A stretch of 64,000 nucleotides of DNA from Bimuria novae-zelandiae CBS 107.79 (GCA_010015655.1 ML976766.1:1-64000); one strand, 5' to 3'. Shown: positions 45,860 through 58,145, counted from the stretch's first letter. Made by a program: numbers and translations. The notes: generated from the sequence alone by a model not told the origin.

Positions 45860-47786
45860 CGTTCTGGCGACGGTCAGTCAGTACGGTAGCGAGAGTGGAC
45901 GTGGAAGTGGGAGAATTACCCAGAACCTGCCATGGTGCGCTCTGTTATTTCTCTAGCTAGAGCTGGTGCTATGCTTGCATTTGCAGCGTTCCAAGAGGCG
46001 TCTTTCCAATGTCGTGTGCGCCACAGAGAGCTTGAAAGAGGGTTGACTGTCACAAGAGCTAGTGGGTGACAGCCGGAAGGCGTGGGGTAGGGCAACCCAT
46101 TGCAGCATGCAAACACCTGTGAAGTCCAGAGGAGAGAGTCCGCCTGCGACGCGGAACCACCCGTAGGGTATACTCAGCACGCATCCCGGCTCCACGGCTT
46201 CACAGACTATTAAGGACGCACCCGCAAAGCTGCACCATCACCGAATGTCGCCAGATGCGCCTCTGTGGTTCTTTCCGAAACAGTGCGCTTGCTTCTTCGG
46301 GCTGCCGCACTAGGCCGTGGGCCCTTGCAGGCAATCCCACACCCCACACGCACCTCAGCTCCCGGCGGCGCCCTCAATCGCGATAGTTTCGAGTAAACCT
46401 CTTATCACACCGCTCGTCCGTGCCTCCTGGTGTGCCTCTCCCTTCCTCTGCCGTCGACCGTTGGAGCGCCTCAATTCGACTCGCGACTCTCCATCCGTCT
46501 TGGACCCTCGCTTGCCAAATGGCCGCTGGACGCGGGCGGAACTTTGTCTGACCAGTCTCATTTGCTGAGCTGGGGTACGTATCGACCACATCTCTTGGAA
46601 GTCAGCACGGGCATGGCTTACGATATTGATTGCTTGCGCGTGTGCTCACGACCTGCCGTCCGCACGCCTGCCGAGCGCCACAAAACCCATCCCTGCCTAC
46701 ACGCAATAGCACGCAGCGTCTGTTTGTATGCGCAGCAAAACAATGGCCGTTTGCCTGTCATTTGAGCGACTAACTGCTCGACTCTCCAACTGGGCATTAT
46801 CTTGGGCATTACGTCTAATTGTCGCGCGTTTATCCTTCCACTGGTCCCGCATGCCAAACCTAGTCCCTCATCTCACGATCGCATACACGGTCAACACACC
46901 AAATCAGGCCTACGCTTTCACATGCAGTAGCATATGCCTTGTATTGCTCACCTCCGGTGTATCCGAGCCTTTACGCAAATAAGGGGTCGATTACATTCGA
47001 TATCATTCACGGGATGCTTGCCTCAAATTACCGATGCAACGGCAATGCTGACAGGTAGGGCAAGGGTTCGAGAAGAATCTGGATGGTAGTACACAAGCGA
47101 AAGCAGGGCGCAGCTCGAGATCCCGCAAACTCCTCGCATACCAACGGGACGGTACCAATCGATTAGTCGTGAACGGTAGCAGGCTGATGTCGCTATACAT
47201 ATAACCGACCTGCCACCTTCCAACAACATCAGTCGTGTCTTACAATTCCTTGCAGCTTACTCAGAGCGCCTACCTTGTAGCGCCTACCTTGGAGCGCCTA
47301 CTGGGTATATCATACAACTCGTTACTCGCATTCCTAGTTTCAAGGCGCCCCTGACTGCTGAGGACACCCCAATGCTACGGTCGGGGTCATAGAGCAGCAT
47401 GTATCGGACTCCATCCTAAACATGGCCAGGGTGTCGACGCATAACAAGAGGTATACAGCTACCAGGCTTTCATCTTTGCGAGTGCCTGTGGCCACACTAT
47501 AGCCGTACGACAACGGGCCTAATCAAGAGCTGGTCGGTCTTCGGATTACTCACGCTGCAGCGTCAAGGCTCTGCCAGTATGCATCATGAGGCGTACCGGT
47601 GAGATGGTAGCCATGCCCTGGCTCACTGCGTCATGCGGATGGAATGACCTATTCTTGTCTGCGTTTGCACTTCAGTATCCCTAGATATATCAGACTAGGA
47701 GCTTCCAACTAGTAGGTGACAAATGTGGTGTGGCGTAGACGTTAGTTCACAGCAATAGAAAACTCATCACTCTATAATTGACTTCA
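45860..47786. other. Intergenic region upstream of tsc1
   Basis: 1.9 kb with only short unrelated open frames on both strands; I see no domain, RNA gene or splice-supported exon. It must hold the tsc1 promoter, and it has room for a leader intron. A small 14-bp tandem repeat (AGCGCCTACCTTGK, about 2.7 copies) lies at 47265-47303. Confidence 0.5.
47265..47303. repeat. 14-bp tandem repeat
   Basis: AGCGCCTACCTTGT and AGCGCCTACCTTGG, then a partial third copy AGCGCCTACTGGG. No assigned role. Confidence 0.7.
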
Positions 47787-48554
47787 CTAGGCTTCCACAG
47801 GCGCACAGCTCTCTTGCTTCCTCGCACACCCCTCCGGACACGCATAGTCCGGGTCATATTGCCAGAGAAAGTACGGATCCGTCTCATTCGTCAACACCTC
47901 ACCCACCAGCCTTGTCGTACCCCCAAGATCGAAAGACTGCATGAAGACCTACATCGAGCTGATCCTGATCTGGCCCCACCCCTTTTCGATCAGCGTGTCC
48001 ATGCTCGTGCCATAAATGTATTCCTTGAAGCCCGCCCAGCGAATCGCAGATGCGCACATTGGACAGATTTCGGCATTCGTGTATAGAGAGAGCTGGGAGA
48101 AGGCGGGCAGGGTCTCAGCTGGCGAGAGATTGTACGGACCTTCCGGATCCGTAAGAACCGCGCTGCAATTGCGTATTACTGCGATTGCGTCTGGTAGAAC
48201 GCGTCAGTTGGGTACGAGGGTACGGGACCTAAGTAGACTTACCATGCATAGTCGGGTCTCCAGTCTGCCGGTTCGAGTTCGCGCCGATGCAGACAAGCTC
48301 CCCTAGACCATCCGGACCAGATGTGGTGTGGTTGACGATGACGCTGCCGAATGCGCCGAAGGGACAATTGCTCCTACGACGTCGAAGAGGGCGCTGTTGG
48401 CCTTGCGCATCCAGTGGGTGCGTGTGCTGTAGGGTAGGCCATTGATGGAAAGTTGCTGTTGGCTTATGACGTTGGAATCAGAACGCGCATGGAGAGGGCC
48501 GTTGTGTGCGAGTGCCTGAGGTATGGCGGTTGCAATTGCATGGATCGACCGCAT
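47787..48554 (-). pseudogene. Cytidine/nucleoside deaminase-like pseudogene
   Basis: Two exons (48554-48243 and 48190-47787, intron GTAAGT to CAG, 52 nt) recall a fungal CMP/dCMP-type deaminase: STRTHWMRKANSALFD, then in another frame CPFGAFGSVIVNHT and ELVCIGANSNRQTGDPTMH, then LSLYTNAEICPMCASAIRWA and GWGQIRISS, and VGEVLTNETDPYFLWQYDP. There are three defects. A one-base loss near 48364-48369 shifts the frame between FDVVGA and NCPFGAF. The H-x-E zinc/catalytic motif reads H-D-A across the splice, so the catalytic Glu is gone. A TAG at 47951-47949 cuts the conserved C-terminal part. The PCxxC-like CPMC motif remains. Such enzymes deaminate nucleosides or bases; this copy could not. Confidence 0.75.
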
Positions 48555-49033
48555 CGTTATCGTGCTTGCCTGTAGGGACTGGACGCTGTTCGCGAGCTTC
48601 AAACGGGCGAGGTTTCTACGCGATTTCGCTTCCAGGGCACAGGTACGAGTGCATATAAATTTCTCCTGCTGGTTCGCACATACCTACGCCATTTCAACCC
48701 ACTTATGATAGACCGTTTAGTCGGCCGAAGCGATGTTTATCTATTTATCTGGTGGCTTGCAACGGTTACGTACATGCAGGTACGCTGCTTCCTATGGAGA
48801 AGCGTGAAGCGAGCCAATCGGGCACTAGGTGAGCGTCCCCAGCTGCACCTCTGTTGGCGTCGTCGCGGATAGTCTACCTTATACATCGCGTAGACTTCGC
48901 TGGAACCCCGTCTACTCGAATACCTCACTCAGTCGACCCACATCGAGTTCTCTAGCGTCTGCGCGGCTGATTCGGGGCATCTGCCACAGCCGCTAGTACT
49001 GCCTAGAAGGTACCACAACTCGGAGGAGTGAAA
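48555..49033. promoter_or_regulatory. Divergent intergenic region (deaminase pseudogene / esterase)
   Basis: About 480 bp between outward-facing starts. No gene or clear site is visible; it presumably carries the esterase promoter. Confidence 0.45.
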
Positions 49034-50048
49034 ATGGGGTGCATGGCCTCCAGCATGGCCTCCAGCATGGCCTCCAGCATGGCCTCCACAAAACGCCGCC
49101 TACAAATCGTTCTCTTCGGCGATTCGATCACGGAATGGAGCTTCGAGCCTGATACAGAGGGATTCGGGTGGGATCTTTCAAAGCGGTATAAGGGCAAGGC
49201 TGAGATCGTCAACGAAGGTATCACTCCACACCGACAACGAAGCTGCAAAGCACCCAACGATATCATCAACTGCACCATTCTGTTCCAGACATGCTAATAC
49301 CTACGTACAGGCTACGCCGGATACACTTCCGAGCGCATCAAACCGGAATTCGCCCGTCTAGTCTCGCGAATAACGGCACAAAATGCACCGAAAACCCTCT
49401 TCATGACAATCTTCCTAGGCGCAAACGATGCCTGCTTCGTCGGAGACACTGAATACGTTCCCCTCCCACAGTTCTCAGATAATATCCACGCCTTCGTCGA
49501 AGAGATACTAACGCAAGACGCCCTCGCTACAACAAAGATCGTACTCATCACGCCCCCGCCTATAAACCTGCCAGAGCAACTGCCCGATGATGACGAAGAT
49601 CTAGGCCCCGCTTTCGCCGCAGCCATGGCAGCAGAAGAAAAGAAAGATCCAAAGGACGACAGGGGGTACAAGACGTGGGTGAGCAAGAAGCGGTACGCAG
49701 AGCGCATCATGCATATCGCAGCGGAGTACAAAGAGACAGGGCAAGTGGTGGGACTGGACCTCTGGAATGCGTTGATACGGGCGGGGTTAGCAGAGCAAGG
49801 CAGGGCCGGAGAGACGGACGAGGACGTGTGGCCGGGGTGTGGGCTGCCTGGGGCGAAGGAGTTTGGGAAAGGCTGGTTTACGGATGGGTTGCATTTGGAC
49901 TGGAAGGTGAGTTTGATGTCCGTACACCCCACAGATAGGGAATTTGCTAAAGTGATTTGCGCAGGCGTATAATGTGCTTTCTAGGGTGTTGATGGAAACG
50001 GTATTACGTAAGTGGCCTGAGCTCTCGCCCGATAAGTTGGGGCTGTAA
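49034..50048 (+). CDS. iah1: SGNH/GDSL esterase, isoamyl acetate-hydrolysing type
   Basis: Three exons (49034-49217, 49311-49906, 49965-50048) give 287 residues. GDSIT (residues 29-33, Ser31 nucleophile) is block I, GAND (98-101) is block III, and DGLH (253-256) followed by LDW gives the Asp and His of the catalytic triad in block V. Introns of 93 nt (GTATCA to CAG, branch GCTAAT) and 58 nt (GTGAGT to CAG) join in frame: NEG to YAGYTSERI, and LDWK to AYNVLSRVLME. The family hydrolyses short-chain acetate esters; yeast Iah1 is the reference. The N terminus carries four copies of a 12-bp repeat coding MASS, so any of five ATGs could start translation. The gene symbol is by family resemblance. 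Confidence 0.87.
49041..49088. repeat. 12-bp tandem repeat in the esterase N terminus (four copies)
   Basis: GCATGGCCTCCA repeated four times perfectly, coding MASS-MASS-MASS-MAST. It supplies four extra in-frame ATG codons between the first ATG and the catalytic domain. Confidence 0.93.
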
Positions 50049-50330
50049 GACGCGAGTGGGAAGGTAGATCCGGGGTGGCAGCACGGTCCACGGTAACGGT
50101 GATACTCGACGGCGAGACTCTGCCTTGGGGGTGTTTCACTAAATTGCCCACTCGAGGATCTTGGAGGTGGGATCATACGACGATCAAGAATCGGTCCGAG
50201 TGCTTTTTTACTACTCCGACATTCCTGATTACTCGTGTCCTCACGGCCTTGAGGGTTATCAATCTTGAATAACCTCTCGCGCACGTCTAAGTGATAAGTA
50301 CAAGGTTACTTTCTATGTGCTCAACTCCAC

Positions 50331-51485
50331 TTATCCCCTGTTGATCGTGTTACCACTGCCCTTCGGATTATCCTCCTTGAACTCATCCCACGCCCGTGCT
50401 TTCATCGTCTCCTCGTCCGCTGCCCTCAGGTCATCTTCATCGACCTCCGGCCGGATGCCTGACTGCTCCCCACCCCCTTCGATGATACCACCCCTCCTCC
50501 TTTCCTCGTCCAGATACTCGTCGATCGTCATGGTAGGCAAACTATGATCCGGTCTGAACACACCCTGCTGCAGCCGCTGTCTTTTATCCAGCAGCGTAAA
50601 CGGCCGCATCGGCTTCCCATCACTACTCAAAATCGGGCCATTATACCTCAAACCCCCCACATTGCTGTCCAGACGCTCCGAATACGCGTCGCGCCCACGC
50701 GCATCTTCCCTCGCATCCGGCGGCGCCACCTCGGAACCCTGCGGCAGCGCCGGAGGAGCCAATGACAGAATATGCAATTCCTGCGCCAGCGACTCCAGCG
50801 ACGCAAAGGTATGATGCACCATAAACGCTAAACTCGTGAGACGCAGTTCCCGCACGAGCTGCTCGTCCTGCTCCGCGAGCCGGGGGTTCTGCTGCAAGAA
50901 CGCGAGTTTCTGCTTCAACTCCTTCTCCTCGCGGAAGCGGGCGATTTTCGCATCGCGCCGGGCTGCCGCGTCGCGGGTACTCGCCACGGAAAAGTGTGCC
51001 TTGTCGCTGAGGTAGGTTTCCCAGAGTTTGGCGTCGGGGGTGCGGAGCACGTCGTAGCTGTCTAGCAGCTTCACGAAGCGCTCATAGAAGCCCCTTGCTC
51101 TTAATAGGTTTGCCTTCCGTGAGGAGATGTCTGTTGTGCGGAGTTTCTGGGTGAGCTCGGCGAGGTGGTAGCTTATGCTCATGTATCTGGCACGTGTGAG
51201 ACAGGGCCGGAGATTGCGGGGCACACGGGGATTTCTTCATAGTATGAGGGTGGTGTGATGGACTTACTGTATGTCGGAAGACGAGACATCATCGAGGGAC
51301 TCGTTTGGTGAAAAGAGAGATACTTGTTCGGAGAGCGCGAGGCATGACTCGTATGTGGCGATGGCGTTGGCGAGGTTTTCTTGGTAGGTTGGGCTGTTGG
51401 AGTCGGGGAAATTGTCGAGGTTGTTGCGCAGGCGTTCCGCTGTGAGGAAGAGCGCTCGTATGCTCTTGGGTTCGTCGTCCGACAT
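50331..51485 (-). CDS. tap42: TAP42-like PP2A-associated protein
   Basis: Two exons (51485-51268 and 51186-50331) with an 81-nt intron (GTAAGT to CAG) encode 357 residues, close to the length of yeast Tap42. The start MSDDEPKSIRALFLTAERLR and the helical N-terminal half (YHLAELTQKL, RARGFYERFVKLLDSYDVL) match the TAP42/alpha4 family. The Arg/Glu-rich repeat AARRDAKIARFREEKELKQ, the YNGPILSSDGKPMRPFTLLD motif and the tail MTIDEYLDEERRRGGII are hallmarks. Tap42 binds PP2A-type phosphatase catalytic subunits downstream of TORC1. The gene is divergent from dcl1 and convergent with the esterase (282 bp between their stops). Confidence 0.92.
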
Positions 51486-52085
51486 CTTTGGGGGTGTTTA
51501 GATGCGTTGTGATGCGAGGTAGTGGCGTTAAAGATGACGCGTTGGAAGGTGCACGTGAATTGGCGTTGCTGAGTCAGTTGCGCTCGGACGTTTTCCCTCT
51601 ACGCGTTTCAGCCCCGCGATCGCACACAAGAAAGACATCCATCAGTCATTTGAACTTAGCGTCTCGCTGTCGTATCACGAATCATGTCATTTGTAGAGAA
51701 ATAGGTGAAGGACGGCGACCGACTTCAGTAAACTAATTTTGTAAAGGTCGGTGACCTGTCGTTTGCTGTTGCAGAGCATGCCTGCCCTGCGCCATGGCCC
51801 GTTTGCTCCTTCCGTGCCATGGCCCGTTTGCTCCCTCCGTGCCATGTGATACAAACAGAAGGCAACCTCGCTTTTCTGGGTTTGTCTGATCAGCCCTTCT
51901 CGAATCTCCTGTGCGCCATTGTTCAGGAATAAGAACCACGCCTGGATTTCCTTCCAGGAGACCCGCCCCATTGTAACCGCCCGTTCTTTAAGACCCAGCA
52001 GACTCCGCGCCAGATACCCTAGCTGGTACAGTTTTCGTTGTTCCGGAGAGCTAAAATTGCCTAAGGCGAAGCGAGTCGCTCCGTA
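51486..52085. promoter_or_regulatory. Divergent intergenic region (tap42 / dcl1)
   Basis: 600 bp between outward-facing starts, holding both promoters. It contains a 25-bp tandem repeat at 51793-51848. A long - strand frame (52607-51687) runs through it and into dcl1, but it is antisense to the helicase exon and shows no domain. Confidence 0.5.
51793..51848. repeat. 25-bp tandem repeat upstream of dcl1
   Basis: Two units starting at 51793 and 51818 (CATGGCCCGTTTGCTCC, then YTCCGTGC), with a third beginning CATGTG. They differ at one base. The location 240-290 bp before the dcl1 start is compatible with a regulatory role, which is unproven. Confidence 0.85.
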
Positions 52086-55000
52086 ATGGCTTGGGGCAAC
52101 TACCACCCGCTGCAGGAGGAAGATGACGAGTCGTACGACGAGTCTTGGGCAACCGCATCCGAAGATGCAAAATACACGTCGAATGCCCCGCTGTCGGCCC
52201 TTCCCGCCCAACAATTGAAGTCTGGCCACGAGCAAGACAGCGAAGATGAGCTGATCAGGGCGGAGCAGCCGGAAGGAGATGATGATGATGATGATGATGA
52301 TGATGAAGACATTGATAAAGACGGGCGCTCCTTCCACGCAGCCGGTACTACCAAAGAGAAGCGTGCAGCTCAGAATGCCATTTTTCGGGCGTTTGCTATG
52401 AAGCAAGAAGAGCAGATCACCGAGAAGGAGGTCAAAGAAGCACTTCAAGACATTGACGATGACAAGCTGTCCATCAAACAGCTGCTCAAGAAGCAGGAGA
52501 CCAGCGTCAGCATTACTAATCCTCGAGACTATCAGACGGAGCTTTTCCAGCGAGCAAAAGACGACAACATTATCGCCGTTTTGGGGACTGGCTCCGGGAA
52601 GACCCATATTGCGACCCTCCTACTCCGCCACATCCTTGATCTAGAACTGGAGGCTCGCAAGAATGGGCGGCCACCTAGGATCTCATTCTTCTTGGTCAAC
52701 TCTGTCAACTTGGTTTTCCAACAGTCCAACGTGCTAGAATGTGGCCTAGGAGGTCATACCGTTGAAGGTATATGCGGGGCCATGGGCGCCAGTCTTTGGA
52801 ACAGGGAGACCTGGCAGAAACATTTTGAGAAGAACATGGTCATCGTCTGTACCGCTCAGGTCCTGGTCGATTGCATGATGCACTCCTTCATCAACATGAC
52901 TCAGATTAATCTGCTCATTTTCGACGAGGCTCATCACGCAAAGAGCGGTCATCCTTACGCCCGCTTGATGAAGGACTATTACATGACCATATCGGACCCC
53001 TCACAACGACCTCGAGTTTTTGGGATGACGGCGTCACCTGTTGATGCTAATACTGACGTCAAAGAGACCGCTGTGCAGCTTGAGAGGATGCTGAATTGCA
53101 AGATTGCCACTACCTCTGATGTCACGCTCGCCTCCAACAGCATCAATCGACCGACTGAAGAAATCGCTAGATATTCGCGGTTGCCGAGTGGGTACGAAAC
53201 AGCGTTTCACCAGGAGCTAAAGGCTCGCTACGGCCACATGTCGGTCTTCGAAAAGTTGTTCACAAAAGCAAAGCTATATGCATCGGAGCTCGGACGGTGG
53301 GCGGCCGACGAATACTGGTCTTTTTGCTTTTCAGAGAAAGAGAGTCGCAAACGCGAGCTCCGACAGGAGTTCAGATTCAATAAGGCAAACACAAAGAAGT
53401 CTGTTGAGAAGCTGGATGACGAGATTGCACAGCTGCGTGAGGCAGCTGAGTACGTAAAAAATCACGATAATGGCGTCCCTAGATTGTTGCATGAAGATCT
53501 GAGTTCCAAGGTGCTTCTGCTCCACTCATACATCGACCAGTACTATCGTCGACACGGCAATAACAGGTGTATCGTTTTTGTGGAGCAGCGAGAGACTGCA
53601 CGGTTACTGTATCAAATTTTCCAGCACATCGGCGGCCCTCACCTCCACGGTGGTCTTCTTGTCGGTATTAGCGGGCGCATCGGCGACTTCAACGTGTCCT
53701 TGAGCAAGCAAGTCAGAACTGTTTCTGACTTCAGGAAAGGCGAATTGAATTGCATCTTCTCGACGTCAGTGGCTGAAGAAGGCCTCGACATTCCGCAATG
53801 CAACCTTGTTGCTCGCTTTGATCTCTATCGAACTATGATTGGCTATGTCCAGTCCCGCGGTCGAGCGAGACATCAAAACTCACGGTATCTGCACATGATC
53901 GAGACGGACAATCCTCACCATGACGCACTGATTTTCGACGTTATGAGTGCAGAACAGCGAATGAAGAATTTTTGCCAGGGTCTTAGCGGGGATCGCTTGT
54001 TGGACACCGATGACATGCACATCGACAATCTGCTCAAAGCGGAGCGCTCGCTTCCCTACTATCAGGATCCAGCTACTGGTGCCAGGCTCACTTACAGTTC
54101 GAGCTTGTCAGTTCTTGGGTACTTCGTTGCCTGCTTACCCACGAAGAACGAGCAAACAAATCTGCAACCTACCTATGTTGTCAGTCGAATGGTCAATCAA
54201 GACCCGAATGGTATGATCGAGAGTGGCTTCCAATGCGAAGTTATTTTGCCAGAGTCTTCGCCCATCACTTTCATGACTGGCAAAGTCCACCGTAAGAAAG
54301 CCCTCGCCAAATGCTCAGCGGCTTTCCAAATGTGTCTTGAGCTGCGGAAGAGGGGTCATCTCGACGCGAATTTGCTGTCAACGATGAAGAAAGCGGCACC
54401 GGCCATGAGGAACGCGCTACTTGCAGTTAGTGAGAAGAAGAAGGATCGCTACCCAATGCGAGTTAAGCCAGACATCTGGCAGACGGATCTGGGGACTATC
54501 CCCGAACAGCTCTATCTAACGGTCGTGGATGTGGATGCAGGCTTGGATCGACCTCATCAGCCCCTCGGGATCCTTACTCGCGTTCCCCTTCCTCCGTTCC
54601 CTTCGTTTCCTATTTACTTGAAAGACGACCGGGCGTCCAATGTGCTTTCGATCCCTCTCAGCAAGCCTCTCAAAGTCACTGCTGAGGCGCTCGAGCGATT
54701 CACAAATTTCTTCTTTCTCACCTACAAAGACATTACGAACAAAGCTTACGAGCCCGATATCACCAAGATTTATTACTGGCAAGTACCGATCCTTCAGTCA
54801 CAGGAGACTATATCAAGGAATGCGAATCCAAAGGATGTGATTGACATGGCACAATTGCGTTGTGTCGACAATCCGAATTATAGATGGACGCCGGACATGC
54901 CCATTGAGGAGATCATTGAGCGAGTGGTCAACGTCTACCATAAAGCTGACCTCAAGTGGACGCCAAATATGCTCGATGAAGAACTATCGGATAAGTACAT

Positions 55001-57231
55001 TGTCGATCGTGGTGACGGTGGTCGTCGCTTCTACGCAATTGACGTGATGCCGGACATGAAACCAATGGATCGTGTTCCCGACAACGTTCCAGCGTACAAG
55101 TTTCATAAAAACATCCTCGATTACTCTATCAGTCTTTTCAAGAAGCAACGACTTGAAAGAGCGGCAACATGGAACTTGGCGCAGCCTGTCATGCGAGTGG
55201 AGAAGATTGGCCATCGGCGCAACTGGTTGGCCATGATTGACAGGAAAGATGACGAGGAAGTGACTGAGATTCAACAAAACACGACCTATGTTTGCCCGGA
55301 ACCACTTCGTATCTCGCCAGTAAGTATTCTTTCTAGATCTACCAATTCGACTGCTCACCGATTATTAGTTGTCCACTCGATACGTGGCTATGTGCTACGT
55401 CTTCCCTGCTATTATCCATCGGCTGGAGGACTATCTTATAGCACTCGAAGCTTGTCAACTCCTCGATCTGGACATCGGCCCTGCGCTTGCCCTTGAAGCT
55501 GTCACAAACGACTCCGAAAATTCCGATGAGCATGGCGAAGAGAAGACCAATTTCAAGAGTGGAATGGGGCCGAACTATGAACGCCGTAAGCAATTGCAAG
55601 TCACTAATTATAGACCAAAACGACTAACACACGCACGCAGTTGAGTTCATGGGTGATTGTTTCCTAAAGATGGCTACATCAATCTCCACCTTCGTGCAAC
55701 AACCCGATGAAAACGAATTCGAGTTCCACGTACGGCGCATGCTTATGTTGTGCAACAAGAATTTGTTCAACGTCGCGGTGGAGAAGAGGGGTCTGGTGGA
55801 GTATATTCGCACAGCGGCCTTCTCTCGGTAAGCGTTGCATATTTACAAAGGCATTATGGATAGAGCTAACTTATTTAGGCGGACGTGGTATCCAAAGCTC
55901 AAACTGCTAGAAGGAAAGGGTGCAAAAGCTGGTACCAAGGCAGACCAGAACCAAGCTATTATGCATTCGCTTGGTGACAAGTCGGTTGCAGATGTCTGCG
56001 AAGCACTGATCGGTGCGGCTTTCATGCAACACAACCAACGAGGCCAGTGGAACCCTCAGATGTGGGACGAGGCTGTCAAAGCCGTCACCAAGCTCGTTAT
56101 GAGCGAAGACCATCTTATGGAGCGCTGGACAGACTACTACGCGGGGTATCAACTGCCAAAGTATCAGCTGGCTGAGGCGACTGCTGCGCAATTAGATCTT
56201 GCCGCCAAAGTAGAGAAACAGTGAGTACCACCGTGGAACTTGCTGAGTTCGAGGCTGATCACGGAGATAGGCATCCCTACCACTTCAAGTACCCTCGTCT
56301 CTTACGATCTGCTTTCATTCACCCTTCACAAGCTTTTGCATGGGAACATATTCCTCACTATCAACGTCTGGAGTTCCTCGGCGACTCGCTGCTCGACCAG
56401 GCTTTCATCATGGATCTGGTAAGACTGCACATCCTGACCTTGGGCATCAGACGAAACTCATATTTATGAAAATATAGTTCTACAACTATCCTGAAAAGGA
56501 TCCTCAATGGATGACAGAACACAAGACACCTATGGTGTCCAATCAGTTCTTAGGTGCGGTCAGTGTGAAGCTCGGGTTCCATCAGCACATCCGGCAGAAC
56601 AATAGCGTAAGTACCTCAAAGCCACGCACTCGATAATAGAGACGCTGACTGGACGTTTTAGGCGCTCGAATCTCAGATCTACGAATACGTTGTCAACTTA
56701 AAAGAAGCCGAGCGCGAATCCAACGGCGCGGTGGACTACTGGACCACCGTTACCGAAGTCCCCAAGTGTCTGGCCGATGTCGTGGAGGCCTACGTCGGCG
56801 CTATTTTCGTGGACTCCGAATTCAACTTCAGCGTGGTCCAGGAGTTCTTCGACATGCATCTCAAGCCTTTCTTCTTGGACATGTATGTCTACGACACGTT
56901 TGCGAACCAGCACCCTGCTACTCGTCTCAAGAGGCGCCTCGAAGACGAGCTGGGATGCAAACAACATCGCATCGCTACACATACGACTGTCAAGGCGCTG
57001 CCTGGGGACAAGGACCGAGTTGTGGCCATGCTCATGATTCACGATAGGGTTCATTTCCATGGTGTTGCGGTCAGTGGACGGTATGCGAAGAAGAAGGTGG
57101 CTGATATCGCGCTTGAAGCTATGGACGGTTTGCCGGAGTATGAGTACAAGAAGCGGTATGGATGCGATTGCAATGAGCCGGTTGTCCCGGTTCCCAATGG
57201 TCAGGTGTCCCAGGTTTCTGAGGTGGCTTGA
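52086..57231 (+). CDS. dcl1: Dicer-like protein 1
   Basis: Seven exons (52086-55319, 55369-55585, 55641-55827, 55879-56220, 56271-56418, 56478-56606, 56662-57231) encode 1608 residues; all six introns are 49-59 nt and keep frame. The helicase has Walker A GTGSGKT (about 166-172), DEAH (about 279-282) and motif [10 protein letters not shown] (about 590-597). A Dicer-dimerisation region follows. RNase IIIa reads [15 protein letters not shown] (about 1150) and RNase IIIb reads [14 protein letters not shown] (about 1360), each with the Glu/Asp signature. A double-stranded-RNA-binding tail ends [13 protein letters not shown] to CDC. It cuts double-stranded RNA into small RNAs. An acidic N-terminal tract comes from a (GAT)9 repeat. 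I chose the first ATG of the open frame as start. Confidence 0.93.
52278..52304. repeat. (GAT)9 microsatellite in dcl1 exon 1
   Basis: Nine GAT codons give a run of nine Asp in the acidic N-terminal segment of Dcl1. Such runs vary in length between strains. Confidence 0.95.
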
Positions 57232-58145
57232 ACATGAGATGCGGTCCTGGAGTATTCTGCAAGGCTTTTGGGGTGCATGTTTGTATTGTCCGACACACAG
57301 GTCGTGGGTAATCTGTGCCTCAATGATGGAGCAGCAGATCATGTTCAATGCATTACCGGCTTATGGTACTCAAAGTCACTTTATGATTTAGGAAGATCTG
57401 TCCTTCCCCGACTGTTAAGGGTAGTCTAGCCGCAGACGATGGGTTCCCATGGAATTATCACGCACTCATACGATCCTAAGCCCCACCTCACGTAGGCTCT
57501 GTTCAAATTTCACAAATACATAAAGACATAGTGGATCACGTAGAGTGAATGCGAATGTAAGATAGCAGAATTCTCAAATTCTACAATTCGTTCCATAATC
57601 TGTTCGCGAAAAACATGACATGCCAGAGGAAGTAACAGGCCGGAGCTGTTGCAACTACCCCGTTTAACGTGTGATTGTGAGTAGTTCATCATGTACCAAC
57701 TCAGCCTAGTCCATCCTTCCATCAGAGTGAAAAGGAACTGTTCTCTGTGCAGTTATCGCACGTGCGCGTAGGCAGCCGTGTAATAGTAGTTGCTAATTCG
57801 ACGAGATTCTGGTGTTGAGGTGTACATGTAACACTGGGCGGATCCATAGAACACGCAAAGGGGTTGCATCGAAGAAAAAGCTGCGCGCGACCTGGCCGTC
57901 CGATCCGAGTGAAAAGTAACTAGTGCTCTTCATCCTCGTGTATGAAAATGGGAACGCTGGAAGACGCCTATAGCTCTCCAAGCACCGCACGAGAATGCAA
58001 GGGACTGCTAGAGGACGCTTACTGCTCTCCAAGCACCGCACGAGAACGCAAGGGAGTGCTAGGTGGTGCCGGAAGCGCTCTACGCTCCTCGTACACCCTA
58101 CTCTCGCTTGGTGCCATGATGGGAACTCTATTCCCCTCACGCTCC
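57232..58145. other. Spacer between convergent dcl1 and the acidic protein, with a 51-bp repeat
   Basis: No supported gene. Open frames at 57722-57510 and 58149-57793 (- strand) lack domains; the latter owes its openness to the 51-bp repeat. Confidence 0.5.
57956..58075. repeat. 51-bp tandem repeat (two full copies and a decayed third)
   Basis: Units start at 57956, 58007 and 58058; the first two share GCTCTCCAAGCACCGCACGA. The period is a multiple of three, so both strands stay open through it. It lies just beyond the stop of the 215-residue gene on the - strand. Confidence 0.85.

Noticed and set aside
46317..46765. Short + strand frames upstream of tsc1
   Set aside because: All under 112 codons, overlapping in several phases, no domain or splice pattern.
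51687..52607. 306-codon - strand frame across the dcl1 start
   Set aside because: About half is antisense to the dcl1 helicase exon, with low-complexity Ile/Ser runs from the (GAT)n repeat; no domain.
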